Shown one piece after another: positions 1-8,784 of a DNA stretch of 28,079 nt. Position numbers and translations under genes: made by a program. The notes under the pieces are model-generated. The model saw only the letters and a list, made by a program, of their open reading frames with translations, was not told the DNA's origin and made no database searches. Numbering within the stretch: the stretch's first letter is position 1; the number at the start of each line of letters is the position of its first letter. Source of the DNA: an uncultured Clostridia bacterium (GTDB lineage: Bacteria; Bacillota; Clostridia; Lachnospirales; CAMVHY01); NCBI GenBank assembly GCA_946415665.1, contig CAMKTI010000007.1:1-28079 (forward strand). Direction: 5' to 3'.

Positions 1-55
1 ATTTAAAAAAATTCGCAGGTCACAAATATGATTTTTGTTTTTAAATTTATTTTCG
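1..55. repeat. Exact 55-bp direct repeat, outer copy
   Basis: Bases 1-55 are identical to 245-299, which lie inside the noc coding sequence; identity stops at base 56 versus 300. On the minus strand this copy reads in the same frame as noc (motif NHICDLRIF), but the DNA between it and the noc stop is unrelated to noc. It could be a partial gene duplication downstream of noc. It could also be an assembly-graph overlap at a contig end, because 55 is a common k-mer length. Confidence 0.9.
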
Positions 56-112
56 TATGAACTTATTATTTTGGAAATCACAATAAATATATTTTTTAGA
101 ACATGCTAAATA

Positions 113-925
113 TCAGGCGTGTTTTTTTGTTTGCTTTTTTTTAATCTGAATATTAATTTTTATTTCTGACAAATTATCTTGCGTAATATTATATTTTGCA
201 TCGAAACCCGAAGCGTTTGTAATGGCAATTGCTTGTTTTAATGTATTTAAAAAAATTCGCAGGTCACAAATATGATTTTTGTTTTTAAATTTATTTTCGG
301 GCGCGTTATTTAATATTTTTTTTATGATTCGCTTTGTCGTTTTTATACTCAAGCCATAATAAATTATTTTGTCCAAGATTTCTTTTTGTGTCTGCTCAGA
401 ATTTATTTTTAATATCTCGAGCGCAAATTCTTCGCCTAAATTATTTTTTAATATCGTTTCTTTTATATTTTTGCCAAGCCCAAGCAAATATAATTTATTT
501 AAAATATCTTCTTCTGTTTTATTTAAAATAGCCGCCAAATCATTTACCGAAACTTCACAATCAATCAAAATATTTTTTATGCCCTCAGCCTCTTCAAAAA
601 AATTTAAATCACTTCTAATAATATTTTCTGCCAAAGCCATACATAAACAATCTTTCTGTTTTAAATCAAAAATTAACGCCGGAATTTCATCGTAATTTAA
701 TAATTTACACGCCCGAAATCTTCTCTCTCCCGAAATAATTTCATACAAATCAACACTTATTTTTTTTAATAAAATCGGCTGCAACAAACCATATTTTTTT
801 ATCGAGTCGGTCAAACTTTTTAGACTCTCATTCGAAAAAAAATTTCGTGCCTGATATGGACTCACGTTTATTTTTTTTATATTCACAAATTCGATTTGCA
901 TTTTATTTTTTATTTTCTCGCACAC
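113..925 (-). CDS. noc: ParB/Noc-family nucleoid occlusion / chromosome partition protein
   Basis: A 270-residue ParB-family DNA-binding CTPase. The N-domain shows PYQAR (23-27), the arginine motif GERRFRA (66-72) that binds CTP in this family, and ENIIRSDL (100-107) followed by EEAEG. A helix-turn-helix segment follows at about 125-170, then a Lys-rich C-terminal region that in the family dimerises. It lies directly downstream of rsmG, as in the gidB-noc order of Firmicutes. This favours Noc, which binds chromosomal sites and the membrane to keep division off the nucleoid, over Spo0J/ParB; no parA/soj is visible before the window ends. The GTG start at 925 is chosen because GAGGTG (931-938 region) sits 8 nt upstream, whereas the ATG at codon 9 is too far from it. 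Family assignment is firm; Noc versus Spo0J is inferred from context. Confidence 0.85.
   Translation of the reverse strand: MCEKIKNKMQIEFVNIKKINVSPYQARNFFSNESLKSLTDSIKKYGLLQPILLKKISVDLYEIISGERRFRACKLLNYDEIPALIFDLKQKDCLCMALAENIIRSDLNFFEEAEGIKNILIDCEVSVNDLAAILNKTEEDILNKLYLLGLGKNIKETILKNNLGEEFALEILKINSEQTQKEILDKIIYYGLSIKTTKRIIKKILNNAPENKFKNKNHICDLRIFLNTLKQAIAITNASGFDAKYNITQDNLSEIKINIQIKKKQTKKHA
245..299. repeat. Exact 55-bp direct repeat, inner copy in noc
   Basis: This is the inner copy of the repeat seen at 1-55. It encodes part of the C-terminal third of Noc, after the helix-turn-helix region. Confidence 0.9.
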
Positions 926-926
926 A

Positions 927-969
927 AAAAAATCACCTCGAACAAATTTTATATTTCGTGTGATTTTTT
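927..969 (-). promoter_or_regulatory. Hairpin overlapping the noc ribosome-binding site
   Basis: AAAAAATCAC (927-936 on the plus strand) is complementary to GTGATTTTTT (960-969), giving a 10-bp, AT-rich stem with a 23-nt loop between rsmG and noc. On the minus-strand mRNA the distal arm includes the GTGA of the noc Shine-Dalgarno region and ends in seven U. It could be a weak terminator after rsmG or a structure that masks the noc start. The low GC of the stem keeps confidence low. Confidence 0.35.
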
Positions 970-1002
970 ATTAACGAGATAATTTCGACGTTTATTTTTA
1001 AT

Positions 1003-1734
1003 TTACAGCGGCTTTTTTAAAATTTTTACATAATCACGCGGAAATTTTGACTCACTGTGAAATAATTTGGTGACAAAAATCAATTTATGTCTTATAAAAT
1101 TTTTATTTTCATCATCAAAAATATTAACGTCTTTTATATTTATTTTGCCACCGCCAAGTTTTTTTATACAATTTTTTGCTTTTGAAAACTCATCTTCGAT
1201 TTCAAAACCTTTATACGCCACAAAAAAACCATTTAATTTTACAAATGGCAAACAAATTTCGCTTAAAACATTTAATTTTGCAACTGCGCGCGACACACAC
1301 AAATCATAATTTTCCCTTGCATTATTTTTTTTAATAAAATCTTCTGCCCGTGCATTAATACAATTTACTTTTTGCAAACCCAATTCATTTTTTAAGAGCG
1401 ACAAAAATTTTATTTTTTTTTCGATCGAATCCAAAAGCGTCAATTCTATTTCGGGACAAAAAATTTTTATTGGCACGCCAGGAAATCCTGCTCCTGTTCC
1501 GATATCAATCACTTTAAAATTTTTTATCTCAATAAAATTTAAAATCGCCAAGCTATCTAAAAAGTGTTTTAAAATAATCTCGTGTGGATTTTTTATCGCT
1601 GTCAAATTAATTTTTTGATTATACGCAAGCAAAAAATTTATATATGCCAAACACTTTTTTATTTTTTCATCATCGTACTCGACATTTATTTTTTCTAATC
1701 CTAAAATTAAATCGTCCTTATAATTTTTTTCCAT
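1003..1734 (-). CDS. rsmG: 16S rRNA (guanine-527-N7)-methyltransferase RsmG
   Basis: A 243-residue SAM-dependent methyltransferase of the GidB/RsmG family, which makes m7G527 in the 530 loop of 16S rRNA. The SAM-binding loop VIDIGTGAGFPG is at 75-86, after the family motif QKINLTAI (40-47). The later ARAEDF and VSRAVAKL motifs are also typical, and the length matches the usual 230-240. The ATG at 1734 is chosen because GGGAGAAGG lies 6 nt upstream; the reading frame stays open a further 21 codons upstream, but those codons resemble no known RsmG N-terminus. It is followed by noc on the same strand, the standard Firmicute arrangement. Loss of RsmG in other bacteria gives low-level streptomycin resistance. 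Confidence 0.95.
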   Translation of the reverse strand: MEKNYKDDLILGLEKINVEYDDEKIKKCLAYINFLLAYNQKINLTAIKNPHEIILKHFLDSLAILNFIEIKNFKVIDIGTGAGFPGVPIKIFCPEIELTLLDSIEKKIKFLSLLKNELGLQKVNCINARAEDFIKKNNARENYDLCVSRAVAKLNVLSEICLPFVKLNGFFVAYKGFEIEDEFSKAKNCIKKLGGGKINIKDVNIFDDENKNFIRHKLIFVTKLFHSESKFPRDYVKILKKPL

Positions 1735-1785
1735 GAAAAACCTTCTCCCATAAAATAAAAATATTTTCGTTTGCAAAAATAAAAA

Positions 1786-1794
1786 TGTTATAAT
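1786..1794 (+). promoter_or_regulatory. Extended -10 promoter for the PHP gene
   Basis: TGTTATAAT gives a TGn extension plus a perfect TATAAT about 43 nt before the ATG at 1837. No good -35 is seen at 17 bp (TTCGTT), which fits an extended -10 promoter. The gap is shared with divergent rsmG. Confidence 0.55.
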
Positions 1795-1836
1795 CAAATC
1801 GTGTGGTTAAATTAAAATTTTTTTTGGAGGCAAAAG

Positions 1837-2595
1837 ATGATTTTAGCAGATTTTCACGTTCATTCGAATTTTTCTCCTGATTCAAAAACAAATATTTATG
1901 ACCAAATTATTTCTGCGGTGGATAATAATTTAAAATACATTTGTTTGACTGATCATGTAGAATTTCCTGACTTTGGTTTCCAAAATTATGTCCAGGATTA
2001 TTTTAAAGAACTTAATGATTTAAAAGCCGAATTCAAATCAAAAATAAATATTTTAATTGGGGCGGAAGTTAGTCTTGACTTTAGATATCACGAACAAATT
2101 TCCGATTTTCTTCAGAAACATAAGTTTGATTTTGTAATTGCCTCTCAACATTCAATTCGATTTGTACCTGAGCAAGATGTTTTTTATAATTATTTTGAGG
2201 ATATGCTAAAAAATATAGCTGTTTTTACGGATTATAGTGTTGTTGGGCATTTGGATTATGTAATTCGTTATGCACCGAATCAGGATAAAAATTTTGATCC
2301 CGATGACTATTTCGATTTGCTCACGCAGATTTTTAAAATTATTATCAAACAAAATAAAGGAATAGAAATAAATACTTCGGGATTCAGACGCGATTTTATG
2401 CGACAACATCCGCACGAAAAAATTTTGCAGTTATATAAAAAACTTGGCGGAAAAATAATTACAATCGGTAGCGATGCACATAATCCGGAGCATATTGCTT
2501 ATGAGTTTAATAAAGTTTGTGATTTGCTAAAAAAAATCGGCTTTGATTCTTATGCCGTTTTTCAAAATCGAATCCCTAAATTTATAAAAATTTAA
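1837..2595 (+). CDS. PHP-domain histidinol-phosphatase (HisK/HisJ type)
   Basis: A 252-residue PHP-family metallophosphoesterase. Metal-ligand motifs appear in the family order: DFHVHS (5-10), LTDH (37-40), GAEVSLD (75-81, Glu77), SQHS (103-106), GHLD (137-140) and GSDAHNPEH (211-219). The HNPEH ending is characteristic of the HisJ/HisK group, which hydrolyses L-histidinol phosphate in histidine synthesis using a metal cluster. Length is close to the usual 260-270. The ATG follows GGAGG at 7 nt. No other his gene is in the window, so a different small phosphoester substrate is possible. The gene stands alone with its own extended -10 promoter. Confidence 0.85.
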   Translation: MILADFHVHSNFSPDSKTNIYDQIISAVDNNLKYICLTDHVEFPDFGFQNYVQDYFKELNDLKAEFKSKINILIGAEVSLDFRYHEQISDFLQKHKFDFVIASQHSIRFVPEQDVFYNYFEDMLKNIAVFTDYSVVGHLDYVIRYAPNQDKNFDPDDYFDLLTQIFKIIIKQNKGIEINTSGFRRDFMRQHPHEKILQLYKKLGGKIITIGSDAHNPEHIAYEFNKVCDLLKKIGFDSYAVFQNRIPKFIKI

Positions 2596-2690
2596 TTGGA
2601 TATAAAAATTTTTTGTTGTGCTGTAAATATGATTTGAAATTATTTTTTGTCCAACTACATATTTTTTAAATTAATTTTTTAAATAAAGTA

Positions 2691-2719
2691 TTGACAAACT
2701 AAATTTTATGTATTAAAAT
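2691..2719 (+). promoter_or_regulatory. SigA-type promoter for the giant gene
   Basis: TTGACA (2691-2696), a 17-bp spacer and TAAAAT (2714-2719) match the SigA consensus almost fully, 42 bp before the start of the 1988-codon gene. A strong AGGGGGAG ribosome-binding site follows at about 2748-2756. This suggests the giant protein is well expressed. Confidence 0.8.
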
Positions 2720-2761
2720 AAAAATATTATTGCATGTACTGTTTTTTAGGGGGAGTAGAAA

Positions 2762-5700
2762 ATGGAAGAAAAAAATAATTTGATTGAAAATAAAAAAACG
2801 GATTTTATGAATGGGTTTAAGTATGAAGCGAAGAGTACGACACTTGCATTTGTAGGTAACTTTTTTTCTGGTTTTAGGGGTTGGTTTAGTTCTGGAGCTT
2901 CATCAGAGTCGGCTGTCAAAGATTCGGATTCAAGCCTTAAAGAACAATTAGCAAAATTTTTGTCTGACCAGAAGGTTTCTATCGATATTAAATCGGTACG
3001 TTGGGTTTTTAAAAAGCTTATCGAGCAAAATTGTGTTATTGGCGAAGAAACTCTTAAATATCTTTGTGATTTATGTAAAAAAGAAAATCAGGATAAAAAT
3101 AGCGTTGAGAATCAGGAGAATAAAGAGAATAATGAAAAAGGGAATCAAAATGAAAATGGCGTTGAGAATCAATTGATATCGACTTTGTTAAAAACTGAGT
3201 ATGTGTATACAGATGAAGAAGATAAAAAACAAAAAATCCGCAAGTGTGTGCTTACAGATAGTTTGTTTAAAAAAGCTGTAGATTTGGTGAATCAAAAAGA
3301 TTTTGATACAAAAGAAAATGCGGGATGTGTTTTTCAACTTGTCGGGAACATAATCGGTGGATTTTTGAGCCAGAAAAATAAAGTCAGTTATGGCGATATT
3401 TTAGGTTTGGTTGAAAAATTTGGGTTCGACAATACTTTAAAAGTTTTAATCGACTTTTTTGACAAGGGTGATTTAAATGCTGTCACTGTGAAAATTGAAT
3501 CTCTCGTTGTGGATAATAGTATCAATGATAAGTTCGGTAAAATGTTTCCAGGTATGCTTAAGGGATATCAAAGTACGTTTAAAAATATACAAAATAATAA
3601 ATCAGGTAACATCGGACTAGAATCTTTTATAGGTTATATAAACACTTTTTATAATGATTTAACTTGCAACGATCAAATAAAAAACGACAAAGATAAATTG
3701 AAATTACATAGACAATTTATTTTTTCGATCTTGGAGAAAACTTTATTAAAAATGCCAGAGAAGGCATCAGATGAAACAAAAAAATTAATGGCTTTGTGGT
3801 CTAAAAAAATAAAAAATGTGATAGTTGGCGGAGAAGAAAACAATAATCTTGAAGGAAAAAATAATCTTGATAAAGAAAAAAATATAATAAAAGAAGAAAA
3901 CAATGCGAACAAAATAAATGTGATAAAAGAGCCTGGAAATGATAACTACGATTTTATTGGTACTATTTTGACGAAAGTATCTTCTGTTATTAGTGAATTA
4001 TCAGTAGATTATTTGTTTATTGATAAAAATCAAAATCCGTCGGTAATAGTTGACAATACAAAAAAAGAAAATATCACAGCTAGTTTTTTAAAAGCCATGT
4101 GGGGCAAATTGGAAGACAAAGAAAAAAATCATTTAAAAGTGTTGATTTTACCGATTGTATTTAAAATGTTTGGAAAAGAAACTTGGAAAAAAGAGATTTT
4201 GTTGCACGGGTTAAAGATTTTTGGGCTTGGAAATTTTGACCAAATCGATAATAAAAGTTTAGATTTAATCTTTGATTCCATTGTAAAAATTATTGATCAC
4301 TTGCCAAATGATAAAGATAGCGATGAAAGTAAGAAAAATAAAATATCCACGATTTCCTCAGAGCTAAAAAATGTTATTGACGCGTTATTTCAAGCGAACA
4401 AAAATGAAAATTTGAATCAAATGAAAGATTCGGTTGATACTTTGATCGATATTGTATTTTCGTTGCCTAAAGAATTTAAAGATAAAGATGGTAAAGTGAA
4501 TTTTAATCAAATAGTAAAATTTTTGTATGATATCAATAGAGATAAGGAATGGCAAAAATGGAATGCGTTATGTGAAGTTATAAAACCTTTTTTATCTGAC
4601 GAGAAATTTTTAGAAAAGTTAATTACTAGTATATTTGAACAAAAATCTGATAAAAAAGAAACTAAAAACAAAGAGATTAATAAAGAAGAACATGAAAACA
4701 AAGAGAAAAAAGAAACTTGGAAGAAAGAGATTTTAATTTCTGGATTAAAATTTTTTGCGGGTAAATTTGATAAGTTGAGTAATAACATTAGAGAGATATT
4801 GCCAGATTTGCTTGATTTGTATAAGATCTTTAATGAGAAACCTAAGAAAAAAGATGATAAAAAAGCTAAGAACATAGACTTTGCTAAAATCAAAAACTTT
4901 TTAGCTGTTGTTACTCAAAACGAAAACAAGTTAAAGGCATTAAACAATCTCGTAAAATTCTTTTGTAGTGACGAAAATTTTTTAACAAATGTGGTTGATG
5001 GTATACTTGACAAAGATTCTTGGCAAGCAAATATTTTAAAGCATGGATTAAAACTTTTTGGAGTTCGTTTTGATAATCTTAAAGATGAAGATTTAAAATC
5101 AATTCTTGAATCTGTTGCAAAAATTATTGATCACTTGCCAAATGATAAAGATAATGATGATCAGAAAAAACAAAAAATATCCGTCATTACAGAAGGAACA
5201 AAAAAAATTTTTGGTATTTTATTGGTTGGCAAAAATGGAAATAAAAATTTTGATGGATTAGCGCAGAATTTAATTGATATTTTATTAAATGATGATCTTT
5301 CTCAGGTTGAAATAATTGGCAAGGTACAGGAAATTTTAAAAACGGTGCAAGATAATTTTGTTCGCGACGGTGGCAATTCGAATGTGTTTAAAAGTTTTGT
5401 AAAAGCTTTTTTAAATAACGGAGATTTTTTGCTCAAGATAGTTAATGATGTTGAAACATTGAAACCGGTAATAAAAAATGACAAAGTTGAGCTAGAAGGT
5501 TTAACTGATGAAAATATGGACAAAAATTGGTTTGTTCCTGTTTTAGGTAATCTAGGTAAATTTTTAATAAATGATATTGATCATAGCACAGAATTTGTTG
5601 ATCATATAAATAAAATCTTAGGTGTTTATAAAGAGTTTGCTCAAGCGATTGATATTCCAGCAAATGCAAAATGTTGCAAAGATTCTTTTTTAGACCTTGG

Positions 5701-8700
5701 AAATAATAATGCAAACAATATATTGCGGCCAGATGATAATTCTATTTTACAAAAAATTAATGCTGTCGATTCGGTAAAAGAAAAATATGACGCTCTGAGA
5801 AAGTTTTGCGGCGGAAAAAATAAACTTGTTCATGACAAAAATGAAAATAAAGACGATTTTAAGCAGGTAGAAAAATTATATAAGAGTTTTATGAAAGAGT
5901 TTTATAACAGCGATATTATTTTGACTACAGAGGAGCAAAAAAAATTTAACAAGTTTAGATTTACTTTTGAAATAAATCAAGCAAAGGCAATAAATTCTGT
6001 AAAAGATATATTAAAAACCATAAATGAGATTTCGCGCGTCATGCCAGAAAACAAACGACAAGAAAGTTTGGCATGCACAAAAGAGTTGCTTAAATCAGTT
6101 ATAAAAGACGGTCGAATTTTAAAATTCATCACAGCGTCAGATGAATTAAAAGAGATACATCCGATCCTGAGTAAAGCGTTTAAGCAATTAGCTAAATTAG
6201 TTGAAATAAAAATTGATAATGTAGATGATTTCAATACATTTATAACCGGTGATATGAACGGTTTGTTAGATATGTATGACAAATTTGCTAGTTCTTTAGA
6301 TAGTGACAGCAAAAATAATCCAAATTATCAGACAGATATTATAAATAGTATTCAAAATATGATTAATTACGTTGAAGAAAAATTTTTGATTAGCAATAAT
6401 AAAGATAGTCAAAACGCATATCAAAATTTATTGAAAGCCTTTTTTTCGAGCGTTAAGAATGAAAAGAAATCAAGTATAATGAATAATTTAGTAAATATAG
6501 TGTTGCCTGATCAGAATGATCCTGAAGAAGCAAATATTTTGGCATTTGTAATTGATAAAATTGACGATAAAGCAATGCCTAAAAGTTCTAAGCGTGCTTT
6601 AAAAAAATCTTTGATTTGTTTGATGCCGCTAATAAAAAATTCTGTTGAGAAAAAAAATTTTAAAGACAATCTATTTCAGTTGTTTAAATCTTACAAAACT
6701 CTTGCTAAAGAACTCGACAAAAGTTTTAATTTTCAAGCGGCAAAAAATTTTGTTGACACCCAAAATATAAAAAACAAGTACGCTGAAAATGAAAATTTAG
6801 CAAGCGCTTTCAATGCTTTAAGCAGAGAAATAAATGCGCTTGTACCGGATGCAAAAAAAATTATGCATCAATACAAATTATTTCGAAACAAAATCCAAGA
6901 GATTTCTAATACAGGAGATAAAAGTTTTGAATTAAATGTAGGACAAAAAGATATATTTGAAAAATTTGAGTTTGACCAAAGCGAAGCTATTCCGGTGATA
7001 AAAAATATTTTAAAATCAATTAGCAACTTTTGCCCTGACGACGAAAAAATTAAAAACGAAAACAATATTATAGATAAAGATGATATCGGCAGCGAAAATG
7101 ATATTTCAGTTAATAACAGCATTATAAATATAAATACAGGTAATAAAAATAATGAATTAAGCAACGGTAATGAAAAACCTTTTAATATGGTGCTAATAAA
7201 TCTTTTGCAAGGTGGAGATTTTTTAAAAGATATTATCAATGGAATAGATAGTGATGATGACGCAGATATGAGGGCAGATTTGAAAAAATATCTTGCGAGT
7301 TTGTCTAGCCCGTTGTGTGAGTTTTTAATTTCTTATCTTCAACAAACTAAAGATACTTCAGAAGAAATTATTACAAAATTTAATTTTATTCTGTCAAAGT
7401 ATCTTGAAATTACAGATATAATAAAGGCAGAAAAAGTAAATATTGCTAAGCTTTTTAAAAACGTTGAAAATTTATTGTATTATTTAGAAACTGAAGTTGT
7501 ATCCAAAGATAAAGTTGTATTTAACGCATATAAAAATTTATTTAAAAATATTGCTGTACGGTGCGACACAGCTGCAAATGAAAATATTTTAGTTTTGTTG
7601 GTTAAAACAATAAAACAAAGTCTGACGAATCAAGAACTTAAAGAAATTGGGAAATATTTAAACTTTGTTAGTAGATACACAGCACCAATTTTTACAAATA
7701 TTGCAAGTTTAATTTTTAACAGCGCGAATGAAGAGTACTTTTTTTCTAAATTCGTATCTAAATTTGAAAAAACATATTCCATATTTAATACAAAAAAATC
7801 ATTTACGAAGGCAGTAAAATCATTATTTTCTTCAGGTAATAAAAAGAAAAATAAAACTTTAGAAGCTAATTTGCAGCCAAATAAAAATAATGAAAATGAA
7901 AATCAAATTTTTAAATATATTCTTAATAAGCTAGAATTTGAAAAGCCACCCATAAACCAAATTGAAAATAAGAAAAATGATGTAATAAAAAACAATGGGC
8001 AAGATGATTTAACCGATGAACATGTAATCGAATCGCTGTCAACTAATAATGAAAATATAATTTCAACTTCTTCAAAGCCAGTGAGTAATTCAATCAATAA
8101 TCTCGATAATACAGAAATTTTAGATGAGAAAAAAGAAATAAAAAATGATGATAATGATCATAATAAAACCATTTATTTGTCTGAAACTTTATTTGCTAAC
8201 AGTTTGCGGATTACAAAATGGTGTGTAAAAAAATATTTTAACACATTCAAAGAGTATGTTCAAGAGGCAAAAGATGATGATGAAATGTTAACAACATTGA
8301 CGAATAAAATTGATTTGACGAATCCAATGGGTAAGTATGTAACATTTTGGCGTATAACAAATTTGTTGTTTTGGCGCAAAAGTAAATGGTATTATCCTGT
8401 TGTTGCAGGCGAAATAATTTTAAGTTTGACTATCTTTTCGCCTTTTGTTGTCCCTGCTAGTCTTTATAGTTTGGGAAAATATTTTTGGACATGGCTGTTC
8501 AAAAAAAATGATGTGCCACCCAATCCACCTCGTGAATTGCCTCCTCAGCATAAAAATTTACGAAATCAAAATATTGTCATAGATACTGGTATGGAAGAAA
8601 ATAACGAAAAAAATAAAACTGATAAAATTATTGTTTTAAGTAACCTTGAAGGAAAAGATGATAATGGTGATAGTTACATTATGCCGAACAGTAACAATAA

Positions 8701-8728
8701 AGAAGGGATCTCAGTTAGTAAATTTTAA
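2762..8728 (+). CDS. Giant helical repeat protein of unknown function, C-terminal membrane anchor
   Basis: I do not recognise this 1988-residue protein. The N-terminus has no evident signal peptide, only an aromatic/Ser-Gly patch at about 25-48. The body is Lys/Asn/Asp-rich and predicted helical, with charged low-complexity linkers near 107-140, 358-394, 626-650, 1430-1474 and 1691-1716. Internal repeats are visible. A WKKEIL..GLK.F module starts at 473, 651 and (as SWQANIL) 753; the peptide KIIDHLPNDKD occurs twice; and an (S/N)(D/N)-x-x-FL motif recurs at 616, 740, 889 and, more loosely, 1119 and 1487. Residues about 1876-1913 form a strongly hydrophobic stretch with a central Pro/Ser turn, likely one or two membrane passes. 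A proline-rich piece (PPNPPRELPP) and a 75-residue polar tail follow. The gene is monocistronic, with a near-consensus promoter, a strong ribosome-binding site and a terminator. An ARM/HEAT-like scaffold anchored to the membrane is a guess from the pattern. Confidence 0.9.
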   Translation: MEEKNNLIENKKTDFMNGFKYEAKSTTLAFVGNFFSGFRGWFSSGASSESAVKDSDSSLKEQLAKFLSDQKVSIDIKSVRWVFKKLIEQNCVIGEETLKYLCDLCKKENQDKNSVENQENKENNEKGNQNENGVENQLISTLLKTEYVYTDEEDKKQKIRKCVLTDSLFKKAVDLVNQKDFDTKENAGCVFQLVGNIIGGFLSQKNKVSYGDILGLVEKFGFDNTLKVLIDFFDKGDLNAVTVKIESLVVDNSINDKFGKMFPGMLKGYQSTFKNIQNNKSGNIGLESFIGYINTFYNDLTCNDQIKNDKDKLKLHRQFIFSILEKTLLKMPEKASDETKKLMALWSKKIKNVIVGGEENNNLEGKNNLDKEKNIIKEENNANKINVIKEPGNDNYDFIGTILTKVSSVISELSVDYLFIDKNQNPSVIVDNTKKENITASFLKAMWGKLEDKEKNHLKVLILPIVFKMFGKETWKKEILLHGLKIFGLGNFDQIDNKSLDLIFDSIVKIIDHLPNDKDSDESKKNKISTISSELKNVIDALFQANKNENLNQMKDSVDTLIDIVFSLPKEFKDKDGKVNFNQIVKFLYDINRDKEWQKWNALCEVIKPFLSDEKFLEKLITSIFEQKSDKKETKNKEINKEEHENKEKKETWKKEILISGLKFFAGKFDKLSNNIREILPDLLDLYKIFNEKPKKKDDKKAKNIDFAKIKNFLAVVTQNENKLKALNNLVKFFCSDENFLTNVVDGILDKDSWQANILKHGLKLFGVRFDNLKDEDLKSILESVAKIIDHLPNDKDNDDQKKQKISVITEGTKKIFGILLVGKNGNKNFDGLAQNLIDILLNDDLSQVEIIGKVQEILKTVQDNFVRDGGNSNVFKSFVKAFLNNGDFLLKIVNDVETLKPVIKNDKVELEGLTDENMDKNWFVPVLGNLGKFLINDIDHSTEFVDHINKILGVYKEFAQAIDIPANAKCCKDSFLDLGNNNANNILRPDDNSILQKINAVDSVKEKYDALRKFCGGKNKLVHDKNENKDDFKQVEKLYKSFMKEFYNSDIILTTEEQKKFNKFRFTFEINQAKAINSVKDILKTINEISRVMPENKRQESLACTKELLKSVIKDGRILKFITASDELKEIHPILSKAFKQLAKLVEIKIDNVDDFNTFITGDMNGLLDMYDKFASSLDSDSKNNPNYQTDIINSIQNMINYVEEKFLISNNKDSQNAYQNLLKAFFSSVKNEKKSSIMNNLVNIVLPDQNDPEEANILAFVIDKIDDKAMPKSSKRALKKSLICLMPLIKNSVEKKNFKDNLFQLFKSYKTLAKELDKSFNFQAAKNFVDTQNIKNKYAENENLASAFNALSREINALVPDAKKIMHQYKLFRNKIQEISNTGDKSFELNVGQKDIFEKFEFDQSEAIPVIKNILKSISNFCPDDEKIKNENNIIDKDDIGSENDISVNNSIININTGNKNNELSNGNEKPFNMVLINLLQGGDFLKDIINGIDSDDDADMRADLKKYLASLSSPLCEFLISYLQQTKDTSEEIITKFNFILSKYLEITDIIKAEKVNIAKLFKNVENLLYYLETEVVSKDKVVFNAYKNLFKNIAVRCDTAANENILVLLVKTIKQSLTNQELKEIGKYLNFVSRYTAPIFTNIASLIFNSANEEYFFSKFVSKFEKTYSIFNTKKSFTKAVKSLFSSGNKKKNKTLEANLQPNKNNENENQIFKYILNKLEFEKPPINQIENKKNDVIKNNGQDDLTDEHVIESLSTNNENIISTSSKPVSNSINNLDNTEILDEKKEIKNDDNDHNKTIYLSETLFANSLRITKWCVKKYFNTFKEYVQEAKDDDEMLTTLTNKIDLTNPMGKYVTFWRITNLLFWRKSKWYYPVVAGEIILSLTIFSPFVVPASLYSLGKYFWTWLFKKNDVPPNPPRELPPQHKNLRNQNIVIDTGMEENNEKNKTDKIIVLSNLEGKDDNGDSYIMPNSNNKEGISVSKF
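4285..4319 (+). repeat. Exact 35-bp repeat in giant gene, copy 1
   Basis: This stretch is identical to 5119-5153 and encodes KIIDHLPNDKD in both places. Nucleotide identity, in a protein whose modules otherwise differ, points to recent duplication or gene conversion of this module. Confidence 0.9.
5119..5153 (+). repeat. Exact 35-bp repeat in giant gene, copy 2
   Basis: Second identical copy of the 35-bp stretch at 4285-4319, 834 bp downstream and in the same frame. Confidence 0.9.
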
Positions 8729-8734
8729 CGTCAC

Positions 8735-8766
8735 AAAAAAACTCCGTTTATGCGGAGCTTTTTTTT
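8735..8766. terminator. Bidirectional intrinsic terminator
   Basis: CTCCG (8742-8746), a 6-nt loop and CGGAG (8753-8757) are flanked by an A-run upstream and eight T downstream. It lies between the convergent giant gene (ends 8728) and the OPT gene (ends 8785 on the minus strand) and can serve both. Confidence 0.85.
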
Positions 8767-8784
8767 ATTCAATAAAGATAAGTT

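Noticed and set aside
2596..2660. Possible terminator after the PHP gene (TTGGA ... TCCAA)
   Set aside because: The pairing is only 5 bp with mismatched AT flanks and no clean T-run at the base.
3091..3180. Short repeated Asn/Glu/Lys codons resembling a CRISPR or satellite
   Set aside because: It is in-frame low-complexity coding sequence without constant repeat or spacer lengths. No CRISPR array is seen anywhere in the window.
3673..3912. Several 65-130-codon minus-strand frames inside the giant gene
   Set aside because: They are shadows of a Lys/Asn-rich coding strand (Phe/Leu/Ser-rich products) and lack ribosome-binding sites.
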